Assembly (NCBI GenBank): GCA_019749945.1
Contig: JAIEPF010000003.1
Coordinates: 124,001 to 188,000 of the forward strand
Length of the DNA stretch: 64,000 nucleotides
Direction: 5' to 3'
Origin: Burkholderiales bacterium
Lineage (GTDB): Bacteria > Pseudomonadota > Gammaproteobacteria > Burkholderiales > SG8-41
Shown here: positions 1 to 8,217 of the stretch, in pieces
Layout: each line of letters opens with the position of its first letter
How positions within the stretch are numbered: the first letter of the stretch is position 1
The notes under the pieces: generated by a model
Told to the model about the DNA's origin: nothing
What the model saw: only the letters and a program-made list of their open reading frames with translations
Database searches by the model: none
Position numbers and translations under genes: made by a program

Positions 1-63
1 CACATCGCCGCGGCGCAACTGCGCCACAGCTTCAGCGGCAGTCCATTTTATGAATTCGTGCAT
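1..63 (-). CDS. Amidase (amidase-signature family), N-terminal fragment cut by the window edge
   Basis: Only the first 21 codons are present; the gene runs off the left edge. On the minus strand the ATG at 63 has a Shine-Dalgarno GAGGAAC seven bases upstream, and the frame opens MHEFIKWTAAEAVAQLRRG. The TAAE-x3-LRxG pattern is the usual opening of GatA/AtzE-type amidases, where it precedes the Ser-Ser-Lys core. The core itself is outside the window, so the family call rests on the N-terminus alone. The gene diverges from the thiamine-diphosphate enzyme at 183, leaving a 119-base shared promoter region. Confidence 0.6.
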   Translation of the reverse strand, partial: MHEFIKWTAAEAVAQLRRGDV

Positions 64-182
64 CGCCCGTTCCTCACATGTGCTGCGGTTTTGTCTGCAG
101 TATAGCGGTCGGGAGCGCCGCGAACGTGATAGGCTTTCGCTCCCCGCAGCACCCCAATAAAACAGTACAGGAACGCATCCCC

Positions 183-1880
183 ATGACGGCCAAATCCGCC
201 ACCCGCCCGCTGCTGCAGAGCGGCGCGCAAATCCTCGTCGATTCACTGATCACCCACGGCGCCAGCATCGGCTTCGGCGTGCCCGGAGAATCCTATCTTG
301 CGGTGCTGGACGCAATCTATGAGCGCAGCGACGAATTCAAATTCATCATCTGCCGCCAGGAAGGCGGCGTCACCAACATGGCCGACGCCTATGGCAAGCT
401 GACCGGACAGCCGGGCATCGCCTTTGTCACCCGCGGGCCGGGTGCCACCAACGCCTCGATCGGCGTACACACCGCGCATCAGGATTCAACACCGCTGATC
501 CTGTTCATCGGTCAGGTCGGCAACGATGTCGTTGAGCGCGAAGCCTTCCAGGAAATCGATTTCCGCCGCATGTTCGGACCGATGTGCAAATGGGTGGCAC
601 AGATCGACCGCGCCGACCGCGTCGCCGAATACATCAGCCATGCCTTCCATGTCGCGACCTCGGGCCGTCCCGGTCCGGTGGTGCTGGCACTGCCCGAAGA
701 CATGCAGACGGAAATGGCGCCGGCGTCGAAGGCCGCGCATTACCAGCGTGTCGCGGCGAATCCTGGTGAATTCGACATGCACAAGCTGCGCGATTTGCTG
801 GGCAAGGCCAAAAAACCGCTGATGATGGTCGGCGGTGGCGGCTGGAACAAACAGGCGAGCGAAGACATCCTCGCCTTTGCCCGCGCCTTCAACCTGCCGG
901 TGTGCGCCTCCTTCCGTTGCCAGGATCTGGTCGACAACCGTGACCCGCATTACATCGGCGATGTCGCCGTCGGCCTCAATCCGAAACTTGCGGAACGCAT
1001 CAAGACCTGCGACCTGATGCTGGTGGTCGGCGCACGGCTCGGTGAATGGACCACCGCCAACTACACGCTGTTCGACATTCCCCGCCCCGCACAGAAACTG
1101 GTGCATGTGCATGCCGGCGCCGAAGAACTCGGCCGCGTCTACCAGGGCGAACTGCTGATCAACAGCGGCATGCCGGAATTTGCCGCGGCGGCGAAAAAAC
1201 TGGCCCCGGTGAAACCGGCCTGGGATGCCTGGACCAAAGAAGCCCGCGCCGAGCTCGAAGCCTGGCAGCAGCCGGTCAAGACGCCGGGCAAACTCAACAT
1301 GAGTGAAGTGATGGTTTACCTGCGCAAACGCCTGCCGCCCGAAACCATCGTCACCAACGGCGCCGGCAATTTCGCGGTCTGGGTGCACCGCTTCTATCCC
1401 TATCCCGGTTTCCGCACCCAGTTGGCCCCGACCAGCGGCGCGATGGGTTATGGCGTGCCTTCGGGTGTTGCCGCAAAAATCACCCATCCGAAACGCCCGG
1501 TGATCTCGTTCTCCGGCGACGGCTGCTTCCTGATGAACGGCCAGGAACTGGCGACCGCCGCGCAATATGACGCCAGGGTGATTTTCATCGTCGTCAACAA
1601 CGGCATGTTCGGCACCATTCGTATGCACCAGGAACGCGATTTCCCGGATCGTGTCAGCGGCACACAGCTGAAAAACCCGGACTTCGCCGCACTGGCCCGC
1701 GCTTACGGATTACACGGCGAGATCGTCGAAAAGACCGAGGATTTCGAGGCCGCCTTCGAACGCGCCTGGTCGGCGAAAACCGCATCCCTGCTCGAACTGC
1801 GCATCGATCCGGATGCGATCTCGCCGCGCACCACGCTGTCGGCGATCACCGCCGAAGCGAAGAAAAACAGAAAAGCTTAG
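183..1880 (+). CDS. Thiamine-diphosphate-dependent enzyme, acetolactate synthase-like large subunit
   Basis: A 565-residue protein with the three-domain layout of acetolactate synthase, glyoxylate carboligase and oxalyl-CoA decarboxylase relatives. The N-terminal PYR domain carries the cofactor-activating Glu in CRQEGG (about residue 60). A central domain follows, and the C-terminal PP domain has the GDG...NN diphosphate/Mg motif (GDGCFLMNGQ then IVVNNGMFG). The ATG at 183 is preferred over an in-frame ATG at 78 because AGGAA precedes it and homology begins just after it. No small regulatory subunit gene is next to it, so it is probably a catabolic member of the family and not the biosynthetic ilvB. 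Its substrate cannot be read from sequence. The stop codon lies inside the left arm of a 30-bp inverted repeat. Confidence 0.85.
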   Translation: MTAKSATRPLLQSGAQILVDSLITHGASIGFGVPGESYLAVLDAIYERSDEFKFIICRQEGGVTNMADAYGKLTGQPGIAFVTRGPGATNASIGVHTAHQDSTPLILFIGQVGNDVVEREAFQEIDFRRMFGPMCKWVAQIDRADRVAEYISHAFHVATSGRPGPVVLALPEDMQTEMAPASKAAHYQRVAANPGEFDMHKLRDLLGKAKKPLMMVGGGGWNKQASEDILAFARAFNLPVCASFRCQDLVDNRDPHYIGDVAVGLNPKLAERIKTCDLMLVVGARLGEWTTANYTLFDIPRPAQKLVHVHAGAEELGRVYQGELLINSGMPEFAAAAKKLAPVKPAWDAWTKEARAELEAWQQPVKTPGKLNMSEVMVYLRKRLPPETIVTNGAGNFAVWVHRFYPYPGFRTQLAPTSGAMGYGVPSGVAAKITHPKRPVISFSGDGCFLMNGQELATAAQYDARVIFIVVNNGMFGTIRMHQERDFPDRVSGTQLKNPDFAALARAYGLHGEIVEKTEDFEAAFERAWSAKTASLLELRIDPDAISPRTTLSAITAEAKKNRKA

Positions 1881-1906
1881 CCACAGAGGACACAGAGTTC
1901 ACAGAG
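1877..1906. repeat. Left arm of 30-bp perfect inverted repeat around the GxxExxY gene
   Basis: This arm matches the reverse complement of 2273-2302 at all 30 positions. It includes the stop codon of the upstream gene and contains three CACAGAG-type iterations (CCACAGAGG, ACACAGAG, TCACAGAG). It ends 11 bases before the ATG of the enclosed gene. Confidence 0.9.
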
Positions 1907-1917
1907 GAACCCCATCC

Positions 1918-2280
1918 ATGGATGATGCTACCGAGCGCATCATAGGCGCCGCCATCGAAGTGCATCGTATTCTTGGCCCGGGGCTGCTGGAATCAGTTTA
2001 TGAGGAAGCGTTGTGCCATGAATTTGAATTGCGTGGCATTGCACACAAAAGACAAGTTGCCGTTGATATTGAATACAAGGGAAAGCTGATTACAGGTCAG
2101 CGTATAGACCTGATCGCGGATGACTGTGTCGTGATAGAACTCAAATCGTCAAAAAACCTGCCTGAAGTGACGTCAGCACAAACCCTGTCATATTTACGCG
2201 CAACCGGTCTGAAACGGGCATTGTTAATCAACTTTGGAAATACCCGTTTAATCGACGGCATCAAACGTTTTTCTCTGTGA
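1918..2280 (+). CDS. GxxExxY family protein with PD-(D/E)xK-like nuclease motif
   Basis: A 120-residue protein. The family signature is visible as GLLESVY (G22, E25, Y28). A nuclease-like core follows: Asp64 in RIDLIAD, then Glu74-Leu-Lys76 in VVIELKSS, matching the D...ExK arrangement of PD-(D/E)xK enzymes. The GxxExxY family is recognised in databases but, as far as I know, has no established function. The ATG at 1918 is the first after the repeat arm and fits the usual family length of about 120-130 residues. The gene is visibly more AT-rich than its neighbours and its stop codon lies inside the right repeat arm, so gene and repeats look like one inserted unit. A nuclease role is inferred from the motif only. 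Confidence 0.85.
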   Translation: MDDATERIIGAAIEVHRILGPGLLESVYEEALCHEFELRGIAHKRQVAVDIEYKGKLITGQRIDLIADDCVVIELKSSKNLPEVTSAQTLSYLRATGLKRALLINFGNTRLIDGIKRFSL

Positions 2281-2302
2281 ACTCTGTGTCCTCTGTGGCT
2301 AA
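2273..2302. repeat. Right arm of 30-bp perfect inverted repeat
   Basis: This arm is the exact reverse complement of 1877-1906. It overlaps the last codons of the GxxExxY gene (Leu codon and TGA) and ends just before AAAGG, a plausible ribosome-binding site for the next gene at 2315. Confidence 0.9.
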
Positions 2303-2314
2303 AAGGTTTTAAAA

Positions 2315-3271
2315 ATGGCTCTTTTCCTGAATGAAGACCATGTCAAAGAACTGATCACCATGCCGCTGGCACTGGAACAGGTCGAACGGGCGCTACGGGA
2401 TCGCGCGCTGGGGCGCGCCTTCGACATGCCGCGTGCGCGCATCCAGACCGCTGCCGGCATCCAGCATGTGCTGCAGGCCTGCGCGCCGGAACTGGGGTAC
2501 ATCGGTTTCAAATATTATTTTTCGCCGCCCGGCAAACGCGGCGCCACCTATGTGCATCTGGTCAATATGCAGACCGGCAAGCTTGAAGCCATCGTCGAAG
2601 CCGTGCTGCTCGGCATGACCCGCACCGGCGCGGCGAGTGGGGTCGCGTCAAAATATCTCGCCAACCCCGGAGCCTCGGTGCTGGCACAGATCGGCGCGGG
2701 TTACCAGGGCATGGGCCAGCTCGAAGCCGTGGTGCGTGCACTCAACATCCGCGAAGCCCGCGTGTATGCGCGCACCCGCGACAAACTCGAAGCCTGGTGC
2801 AAAAAAATGGGCGACCAGCTCGGCATTCCGGTCATGCCCGCAGCCTCCGGCGCCGAAGCCATCAAGGGCGCGCATGTCGTCAACATCATGACCAAGTCGA
2901 CGACACCGGTGATCGACGGCGACTGGCTGCAGCCGGGGCAGCACATCAATGCGGCGGGATCCAATGCACTTTCACGTTCCGAGATCGACGCCAAAACCAT
3001 CGCGCGCTGCAAACTGATCACTGTCGATTCACGCGGCACTGCGCGCAATGAATGCGGTGATTTGATCGCCGCGGTTGAAACCGGCAAGCTGAGCTGGGAC
3101 ACGCTGCCTGAAATCGGCGAAGTCATCGCCGGCCGCGTAACGGGCCGCACCGGCAAGGACGACATCACGCTGTACGAATCCCACGGCATGGGTATCCAGG
3201 ACATTTATACCGCGGCAAAACTGGTCGAACACGCGCGCAGCCGCAAGGTCGGCACCGAATTGCCGATGTGA
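2315..3271 (+). CDS. Ornithine cyclodeaminase / mu-crystallin family NAD(P)-dependent protein
   Basis: A 318-residue protein, normal length for the ornithine cyclodeaminase, alanine dehydrogenase (archaeal type) and mu-crystallin family. It shows the substrate-side lysine in GFKYYF (Lys66), the family motif RTGAASGVASKYLA (103-116) and a Rossmann GAGYQG (127-132). Members catalyse NAD-linked deamination or reduction of cyclic imino or keto acids; the substrate cannot be assigned from sequence. It is followed 30 bases later by a 3-hydroxyisobutyrate dehydrogenase-like gene and then a conserved hypothetical gene, all on one strand, which suggests a catabolic operon that also includes the enzyme at 183. 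Confidence 0.85.
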   Translation: MALFLNEDHVKELITMPLALEQVERALRDRALGRAFDMPRARIQTAAGIQHVLQACAPELGYIGFKYYFSPPGKRGATYVHLVNMQTGKLEAIVEAVLLGMTRTGAASGVASKYLANPGASVLAQIGAGYQGMGQLEAVVRALNIREARVYARTRDKLEAWCKKMGDQLGIPVMPAASGAEAIKGAHVVNIMTKSTTPVIDGDWLQPGQHINAAGSNALSRSEIDAKTIARCKLITVDSRGTARNECGDLIAAVETGKLSWDTLPEIGEVIAGRVTGRTGKDDITLYESHGMGIQDIYTAAKLVEHARSRKVGTELPM

Positions 3272-3291
3272 TTATAAATATTTGATTTAAT
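3272..3291 (-). repeat. AT-rich motif, copy A (minus orientation)
   Basis: Reads ATTAAATCAAATATTTATAA on the minus strand, starting at the base after the stop codon of the preceding gene. It differs at one of 18 positions from 52527-52544 and at three of 18 from 42789-42806. It fills most of a 30-base gap that lacks an obvious Shine-Dalgarno for the gene at 3302. Confidence 0.5.
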
Positions 3292-3301
3292 TGATAATTT
3301 T

Positions 3302-4198
3302 ATGAACTCCCCAAATGACGTCATTGGTTTCGCAGGCATCGGCGCGATGGGCACACCGATGGCCGGCAATCTCGCGCGCGCCGGTTACAAGCTGGTGGTG
3401 TACGACCTCGATGCCAGGCGCAGCGCGGCACTGGCCGCCACGCATGGCGTGGCTGTTGCGAAAAATCCCGTGGAACTCGGCGCTGCCGCCAACATCCTGA
3501 TCACCATGCTGCCCGACGGCAAAGCCGTGCGTACGGCCTTGTGCGGCACTCACGACAGCTTCAAGGATTGTTTGCTCGAGCGCGCACAAAAAAATGCGCT
3601 GGTCATCGACATGAGTTCGTCGTCACCGATGGGCACGCGCGAAATGGGAGCACTGCTGGAACAGCGCGAGTTGCAGTTCATCGATGCGCCGGTATCCAAC
3701 GGCGTAAAAGGTGCCGTCGCGGCAACGCTGTCGATCATGGTCGGTGGCGACCGCGCCATTTTTGAACGCGTCAAACCCATGCTCGAAAAAATGGGCAGTC
3801 AGATTTATCACGCCGGCCCGCTGGGCGCCGGCCACGCGATCAAGGCGCTGAACAACTATGTATCCGCCGCGGGATTGATCGCCGCCTGCGAAGCCATGCA
3901 CGCCGGCCAGGCCTTCGGCATCGATCCCAATGTGGTGGTCGACATCATCAACACCTCGAGCGGCATGAACAACACCACCAAAAACAAATGCCGGCAGTAC
4001 ATGCTCTCCGGCAGCTACAACGCCGGATTCTCCGCCGGCCTGATGGCCAAGGATGTGCGCACTGCACTGGAAATCGCCGAGGCCATGCACACCTCGACCC
4101 TGTTTGCCAAACCGACCTCCGAGGTGTGGAACGCGATGGAACAAAAGATGGGCTTCCTCGCCGACCACACCGAGATGAACAAATTCCTCGCCAAATAA
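3302..4198 (+). CDS. 3-hydroxyisobutyrate dehydrogenase-like beta-hydroxyacid dehydrogenase
   Basis: A 298-residue protein of the beta-hydroxyacid dehydrogenase family (3-hydroxyisobutyrate, tartronate semialdehyde and glyoxylate reductases). It carries the N-terminal dinucleotide motif GIGAMG (12-17), the substrate-binding segment DAPVSNGVKG (129-138) and the catalytic lysine in GHAIKALNN (Lys181). It should oxidise or reduce a short 3-hydroxy acid with NAD(P) in the cytoplasm. The start follows a very AT-rich gap with no clear ribosome-binding site. The neighbours suggest it processes a product of the upstream cyclodeaminase-like or thiamine-diphosphate enzyme. The exact substrate is unknown. 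Confidence 0.87.
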   Translation: MNSPNDVIGFAGIGAMGTPMAGNLARAGYKLVVYDLDARRSAALAATHGVAVAKNPVELGAAANILITMLPDGKAVRTALCGTHDSFKDCLLERAQKNALVIDMSSSSPMGTREMGALLEQRELQFIDAPVSNGVKGAVAATLSIMVGGDRAIFERVKPMLEKMGSQIYHAGPLGAGHAIKALNNYVSAAGLIAACEAMHAGQAFGIDPNVVVDIINTSSGMNNTTKNKCRQYMLSGSYNAGFSAGLMAKDVRTALEIAEAMHTSTLFAKPTSEVWNAMEQKMGFLADHTEMNKFLAK

Positions 4199-4219
4199 GA
4201 AACTGAACGCAACCTCCCC

Positions 4220-5266
4220 ATGAAAATCTGGCGCGGCCCACATGACGCCGCCTGGGAAACCACCCAGCAGGAACTCAGCGCGAGTTATCTGACTGACGGC
4301 CTGCCGGTTGTGCCGCCGGATGCCGAACGTGTTGCCGCGATGCTCGCGCACAACGGCTACTACCCAGAAGAAGAAATTGCGCTGCTGCCGCCGGGTTTCA
4401 CCAGCGCCACCGCCGGCGATATCGCCATCTGCGCGGTGATGGCGGGCTGCAAGGCGGAATACCTGCCGGTATTGATCGCGGCGGTTGAAGCACTGTCCGA
4501 CATGAACTTCAACCTGGTGGGCATCGCCACCACCACGGGATCCGCAGCACCGATCTATATCGTCAACGGCCCGATCGCCGAACGCATCGGCATCAACGCC
4601 GGTGGCAACGTGCTGGGGTCCGGCCATCGCGCCAACGCCACCATCGGCCGCGCGATGACGCTGATCCTGCAAAACATCGGCGGCGCGAAACCCGGTGAAG
4701 TCGACATGGCAACGCTGGGACAGCCGGCGAAATACGCCTGCTGTTTTGCCGAGAATGTTGCGCAGAGTCCGTGGCCGCCGCTGCATGTCGAGCGCGGATT
4801 CGCGCAGGATGCCAGCGTGGTCACCGTGGTCGGCATCGCAGGCACCGTCGAAGTCAATGATTCCGGCAGCCCCAATGCCGGTGACATGGCGCAGACCTTC
4901 GCCCAATCGATGCTGATCGCCGGGGTCGCCGGCGGATCCGGGCTGCTCGGCGGCGGTGAACCGCTGTGCATCCTGCCGCCGGAATGGGCGGCGCAATTTC
5001 ACAGCGAAGGCTACAGCAAGCAGCAGGCCAAGGCGGCGATCTGGGAGCGCGCGACACTGCCGGTGGAAAAACTGGCGCCGTCAATGCGCGTGCGCCGCAT
5101 GGCGGCGGCAGGCGATCCCTCAGCCGGCATCATCCGTGTCGCGGAAAAAGCCGATGATCTGATGATCGTCGTCGCCGGCGGCGTGGGCCGCAAGGCCGCT
5201 TACGCGCCGACCTGGGGCGGCACGACCAAAGCCATCAGCAAGGAAATCAGGATCCGCCCTTCATGA
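4220..5266 (+). CDS. Conserved protein of the family often found next to UGSC-type (seleno)proteins; function unknown
   Basis: A 348-residue cytoplasmic protein with no signal peptide or membrane segment. It begins with a DGLPVVPP segment (near residue 28), followed by MAGCKAEYLP, NGPIAERIGIN, GHRANATIGRA, KYACCFAEN and LHVERGF. I recognise these blocks as a conserved, largely uncharacterised family that often accompanies UGSC-family (seleno)proteins; this is recollection, not a search. The C-terminus (VVAGGVGRKAAY...TWGG) may correspond to the small module found with it. It lies 21 bases after the dehydrogenase at 3302, so co-transcription is likely. No catalytic residues can be named; the paired Cys in KYACCF is the most striking local feature. 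Confidence 0.6.
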   Translation: MKIWRGPHDAAWETTQQELSASYLTDGLPVVPPDAERVAAMLAHNGYYPEEEIALLPPGFTSATAGDIAICAVMAGCKAEYLPVLIAAVEALSDMNFNLVGIATTTGSAAPIYIVNGPIAERIGINAGGNVLGSGHRANATIGRAMTLILQNIGGAKPGEVDMATLGQPAKYACCFAENVAQSPWPPLHVERGFAQDASVVTVVGIAGTVEVNDSGSPNAGDMAQTFAQSMLIAGVAGGSGLLGGGEPLCILPPEWAAQFHSEGYSKQQAKAAIWERATLPVEKLAPSMRVRRMAAAGDPSAGIIRVAEKADDLMIVVAGGVGRKAAYAPTWGGTTKAISKEIRIRPS

Positions 5267-5285
5267 GCGGGGCTGCGGAATACAA

Positions 5286-5930
5286 TCAAGACAAACCGGA
5301 CAGCGCCGACTCATAGGCTGTTGACGCCTCATCGGATCCGTTGACGCTGAAATTGGTGTCCCGCACCAGGCCGTCCTGCAGGCCGTAGACCCAGCCGTGC
5401 ACCTGCAGCGGCTGGCCGCGTTCCCAGGCATCGCGCACGATGGTGGTCTGGCAGACGTTGGCCGCCTGTTCGATGACGTTCAGTTCACACAGGCGGTCGG
5501 CGCGACTCACCGCATTGTCGAGCATCAACAGGCGCGATTCGTGTTTCTGCCGCACGTCCTGCACATGACGCAGCCAGTTGTCGCTGAGGCCGATGCGGTC
5601 ACCGCGCAATGCGGCACCGACGCCGCTGCAGCCATAGTGGCCGACAACGATGACATGTTTCACCTTCAACACGTCGACCGCGAACTGGATCACCGACAGG
5701 CAGTTGAGGTCGGTATGGGTGACGACGTTAGCGACATTGCGATGCACGAACAGCTCGCCGGGCAGCAGGTCGACGATTTCATTGGCCGGCACCCGGCTGT
5801 CGGAACAACCGATCCACAGATATTCGGGTGACTGCTGACGGGCAAGCTTGCTGAAAAAATCCGGGTCCTGGCGGCGGATGCGTTCGGACCAGATCCGGTT
5901 GCTGTCAAACAGGTGTTGCAGGGTTTTCAC
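5286..5930 (-). CDS. can: Beta-class carbonic anhydrase
   Basis: A 214-residue beta-carbonic anhydrase that interconverts CO2 and bicarbonate in the cytoplasm. The zinc-site pattern is intact: Cys42, Asp44 and Arg46 in CSDSR, then His98 and Cys101 in GHYGCSG. Length and the opening (MKTLQHLFDSN) match the Escherichia coli Can type. It is convergent with the gene ending at 5266. It is the only gene in the first 41 kb that looks like a general housekeeping function, and it may supply bicarbonate to carboxylations. Confidence 0.93.
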   Translation of the reverse strand: MKTLQHLFDSNRIWSERIRRQDPDFFSKLARQQSPEYLWIGCSDSRVPANEIVDLLPGELFVHRNVANVVTHTDLNCLSVIQFAVDVLKVKHVIVVGHYGCSGVGAALRGDRIGLSDNWLRHVQDVRQKHESRLLMLDNAVSRADRLCELNVIEQAANVCQTTIVRDAWERGQPLQVHGWVYGLQDGLVRDTNFSVNGSDEASTAYESALSGLS

Positions 5931-5994
5931 AGGCGGCTTGGTGGATTGCGACTGGATCGCATTTTCTCACAATGCGCGCAACGGCACCGCGATC

Positions 5995-6960
5995 TCAATC
6001 CACCCGGGCGCCGGAGTCCCTGACCACTTTGGCCCATTTGGTAAATTCGGCGCGCAGGTACTGCGCGAACTCCTCGGGTGTATTGCCGCGGATTTCAAAG
6101 GCTTCCTGCGCGAAACGCTGGCGCACATCTGGTGACTTCAGGGCGGCAAGCGTATCGGCGTTGATTTTTCGCACCAGGGCAAGCGGTGTGGCCTTGGGGG
6201 CCAGCAGGCCATACATGTTATCGACCTCAAAGCCCGGGTAGGTTTCGGCCACTGCCGGCACATGGGGCAGCACATCCAGCCGCTTCATGCTCGTCACCGC
6301 GATCGGCACCAGCTTGCCGGAGCGGGACAGGGCCACCACCGGCGGCACCGCCGTGAAACCGAGCCGGACCTCGCCGCCGAGCAAGGCGGTCATGGCCGGG
6401 CCCGCGCCCTTGTACGGCACCTGCTGCAGATTGGCCTGGGTGATGGTGCGGAACAGTTCCGCCGCAAGGTGGCCGGCGGTGCCGATGCCCGGCGATGCGT
6501 AGGGCAACGGCGCTGACCTGGCCTGCTGCACGATGTCCTGCATGGAATTAACCGCGGTGTACGACGGGTGCCGCGACACCACCGTCGCCGACACGCTGGT
6601 CAGGATGATCGGCGCGAATTCCTTGAAGGCATCGTAACCGGCGTTGCGATAAAGACTGGGGTTGCTCACGAACACCGAAGTCGTCAGCAGCAGCGTGTAG
6701 CCGTCGGGCAGCGCCTGGCCGACCAGCGCGGTGCCGATGTTGCCGCCGGCGCCGCCGCGATTGTCGACCACCACCGGCTGCCTCCACTGTTCCGACAGTT
6801 TCTGCGCCAGCAGCCGCGCCACCAGGTCGGCCGGTCCGCCGGCGGCGAAGGGCACCACCACACGCACCGGTTTTTCGGGCCAGGCGGCACCCAATCCGGG
6901 TGCCGCCAGCAAGGCGATTACACCGGCAATCCGCAACAATCCTTTCGCCACTGTATGCAT
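5995..6960 (-). CDS. Bug/TctC-family periplasmic receptor 1
   Basis: A 321-residue tripartite tricarboxylate receptor. A signal peptide (residues 1 to about 25, hydrophobic run ending GLGAA) is followed by the family blocks PEKPVRVVVPFAAGG, VDNRGGAGGNIG and LPDGYTLLL, which form the ligand pocket around the GG-x2-D turn (Ala-Asp here). Known members bind carboxylates for TctAB transporters or two-component sensors. GGGAGGAG just upstream fixes the ATG at 6960. It is the last gene of a tight minus-strand set (bug-bug-tartrate dehydratase-bug), 51 bases after the dehydratase, so a tartrate-like ligand is a reasonable guess. Confidence 0.92.
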   Translation of the reverse strand: MHTVAKGLLRIAGVIALLAAPGLGAAWPEKPVRVVVPFAAGGPADLVARLLAQKLSEQWRQPVVVDNRGGAGGNIGTALVGQALPDGYTLLLTTSVFVSNPSLYRNAGYDAFKEFAPIILTSVSATVVSRHPSYTAVNSMQDIVQQARSAPLPYASPGIGTAGHLAAELFRTITQANLQQVPYKGAGPAMTALLGGEVRLGFTAVPPVVALSRSGKLVPIAVTSMKRLDVLPHVPAVAETYPGFEVDNMYGLLAPKATPLALVRKINADTLAALKSPDVRQRFAQEAFEIRGNTPEEFAQYLRAEFTKWAKVVRDSGARVD

Positions 6961-7011
6961 GACTCCTCCCGTTGCTACGTCGCTGTTGCTATTGGTATTA
7001 ATATTTTGGGG

Positions 7012-8181
7012 TCAGTCCGGAGCGAGTTCGCGCATTGTGGCATAGAGCGCGTTCTGCGCCTCAAAGCCGATGCCGGGACGATCCGGCAGCTTCAGATAAC
7101 CGTCCTCGACACGGGCGTCATCGGCAAAACCGGCAAACATGCCGAACACGCCCGGATAAGCCTCGCAGCCGCCGAGGCCGAAGCCGCCGACGATGTGCAG
7201 CGTCATCTGGTTGCCGCCGTGCGGGAACACCGATTGCGGCGACCAGCCGTGTTCTTTCAGCATCGCCAGGGTTTTTGCGAACTGCGCGATGCCGTACGAC
7301 TGCGGCACGTCGGTCTGGATGATGTCGCGGTCGGCGCGCAGGCCGCCGAAACGCACCAGGTTGCGCACGTCCTGCGTCGAAAACAGGTTTTCGCCGGTGC
7401 CGATCGGTGCCGCATAAATCGCCGCGACTTCGGCGAGCAGCGCATAGTCCAGCGGATCGGTGGGTTCTTCGAACCAGCGCAGGTCATGGGGCGCCAGCGC
7501 CTTGGCATAGGCCAGCGCACGGCCGCGGTCGAAACCGGCATTGGCATCGACCGCCAGATTTTTGCTGGATCCGACGATCTTCAATGCAGCCTCGACACGC
7601 GCAACATCCTCCGCAATCGACAGGCCGCCGACCTTGATTTTCATGGTGCGATAACCCTGCGCGAGTTTGCCGCGGATTTCATCGAGCAACTCGGGGATGC
7701 CTTTGCCGGGTTCGTACCAGCCGCCGCCGACGTAACAGGGAACCTTGTCTATCTTATTGTTTTTATTGTATATTTTTGCAATCAGCGCATGCAAGGGCAG
7801 GCCGGCGATTTTTGCCGCCGCGTCCCAGCACGCCACCTCAATGGTGCCGATCGCGACTGAACGCTCGGTGTGGCCCCCGGGTTTTTCCCGCTGCATCATC
7901 GCCGCAAGGATTTTTTCCGGATCGATATTGTCGCCCGCCGCATTGAGCAGTGACTCCGGCTTGGCCTTGAGGATGCGCGGAATGAAACGCGCGCGCATCT
8001 GCGCGCCGCAGGCATAACGCCCGGTGGAATTGAAAGCGAACCCGGTAACGGGTTTGCCCTCGCGCACGACATCGGTGACCACGGCGACCACCGAAGTGGT
8101 CATCTCGCTGAAATCGAACACCGCGTTGCGCAGATCCGACTTCAGCGCGATCGATACTTCGCGGATGTCAGTGATACGCAT
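7012..8181 (-). CDS. tarD: D(-)-tartrate dehydratase-like enolase superfamily enzyme
   Basis: A 389-residue member of the mandelate racemase/muconate lactonizing branch. The match to the characterised Bradyrhizobium D-tartrate dehydratase is close as I remember it: MTTSVVAVVTDVVREGK, GDNIDPEK, EKPGGHTERSVA and GWSPQSVFPHGG. Expected catalytic residues are present: Lys181/Lys183 in KIKVG, metal ligands Asp212, Glu238 and Glu264, and general acid/base His321. The enzyme would dehydrate D-tartrate to oxaloacetate. It is flanked on both sides by Bug receptors (36 and 51 bases away), which supports uptake plus breakdown of a hydroxy-diacid. A markedly AT-rich patch (about 7748-7786) encodes the loop YNKNNKIDK. 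Confidence 0.82.
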   Translation of the reverse strand: MRITDIREVSIALKSDLRNAVFDFSEMTTSVVAVVTDVVREGKPVTGFAFNSTGRYACGAQMRARFIPRILKAKPESLLNAAGDNIDPEKILAAMMQREKPGGHTERSVAIGTIEVACWDAAAKIAGLPLHALIAKIYNKNNKIDKVPCYVGGGWYEPGKGIPELLDEIRGKLAQGYRTMKIKVGGLSIAEDVARVEAALKIVGSSKNLAVDANAGFDRGRALAYAKALAPHDLRWFEEPTDPLDYALLAEVAAIYAAPIGTGENLFSTQDVRNLVRFGGLRADRDIIQTDVPQSYGIAQFAKTLAMLKEHGWSPQSVFPHGGNQMTLHIVGGFGLGGCEAYPGVFGMFAGFADDARVEDGYLKLPDRPGIGFEAQNALYATMRELAPD

Positions 8182-8217
8182 GATGACTCCGCTGCGCGCG
8201 CACCACTAAAAACGCCG

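Noticed and set aside
3623..5002. A 459-codon minus-strand frame opposite the dehydrogenase and hypothetical genes
   Set aside because: It spans two plus-strand genes with clear motifs and contains only His/Gly/Arg-rich sequence without homology.
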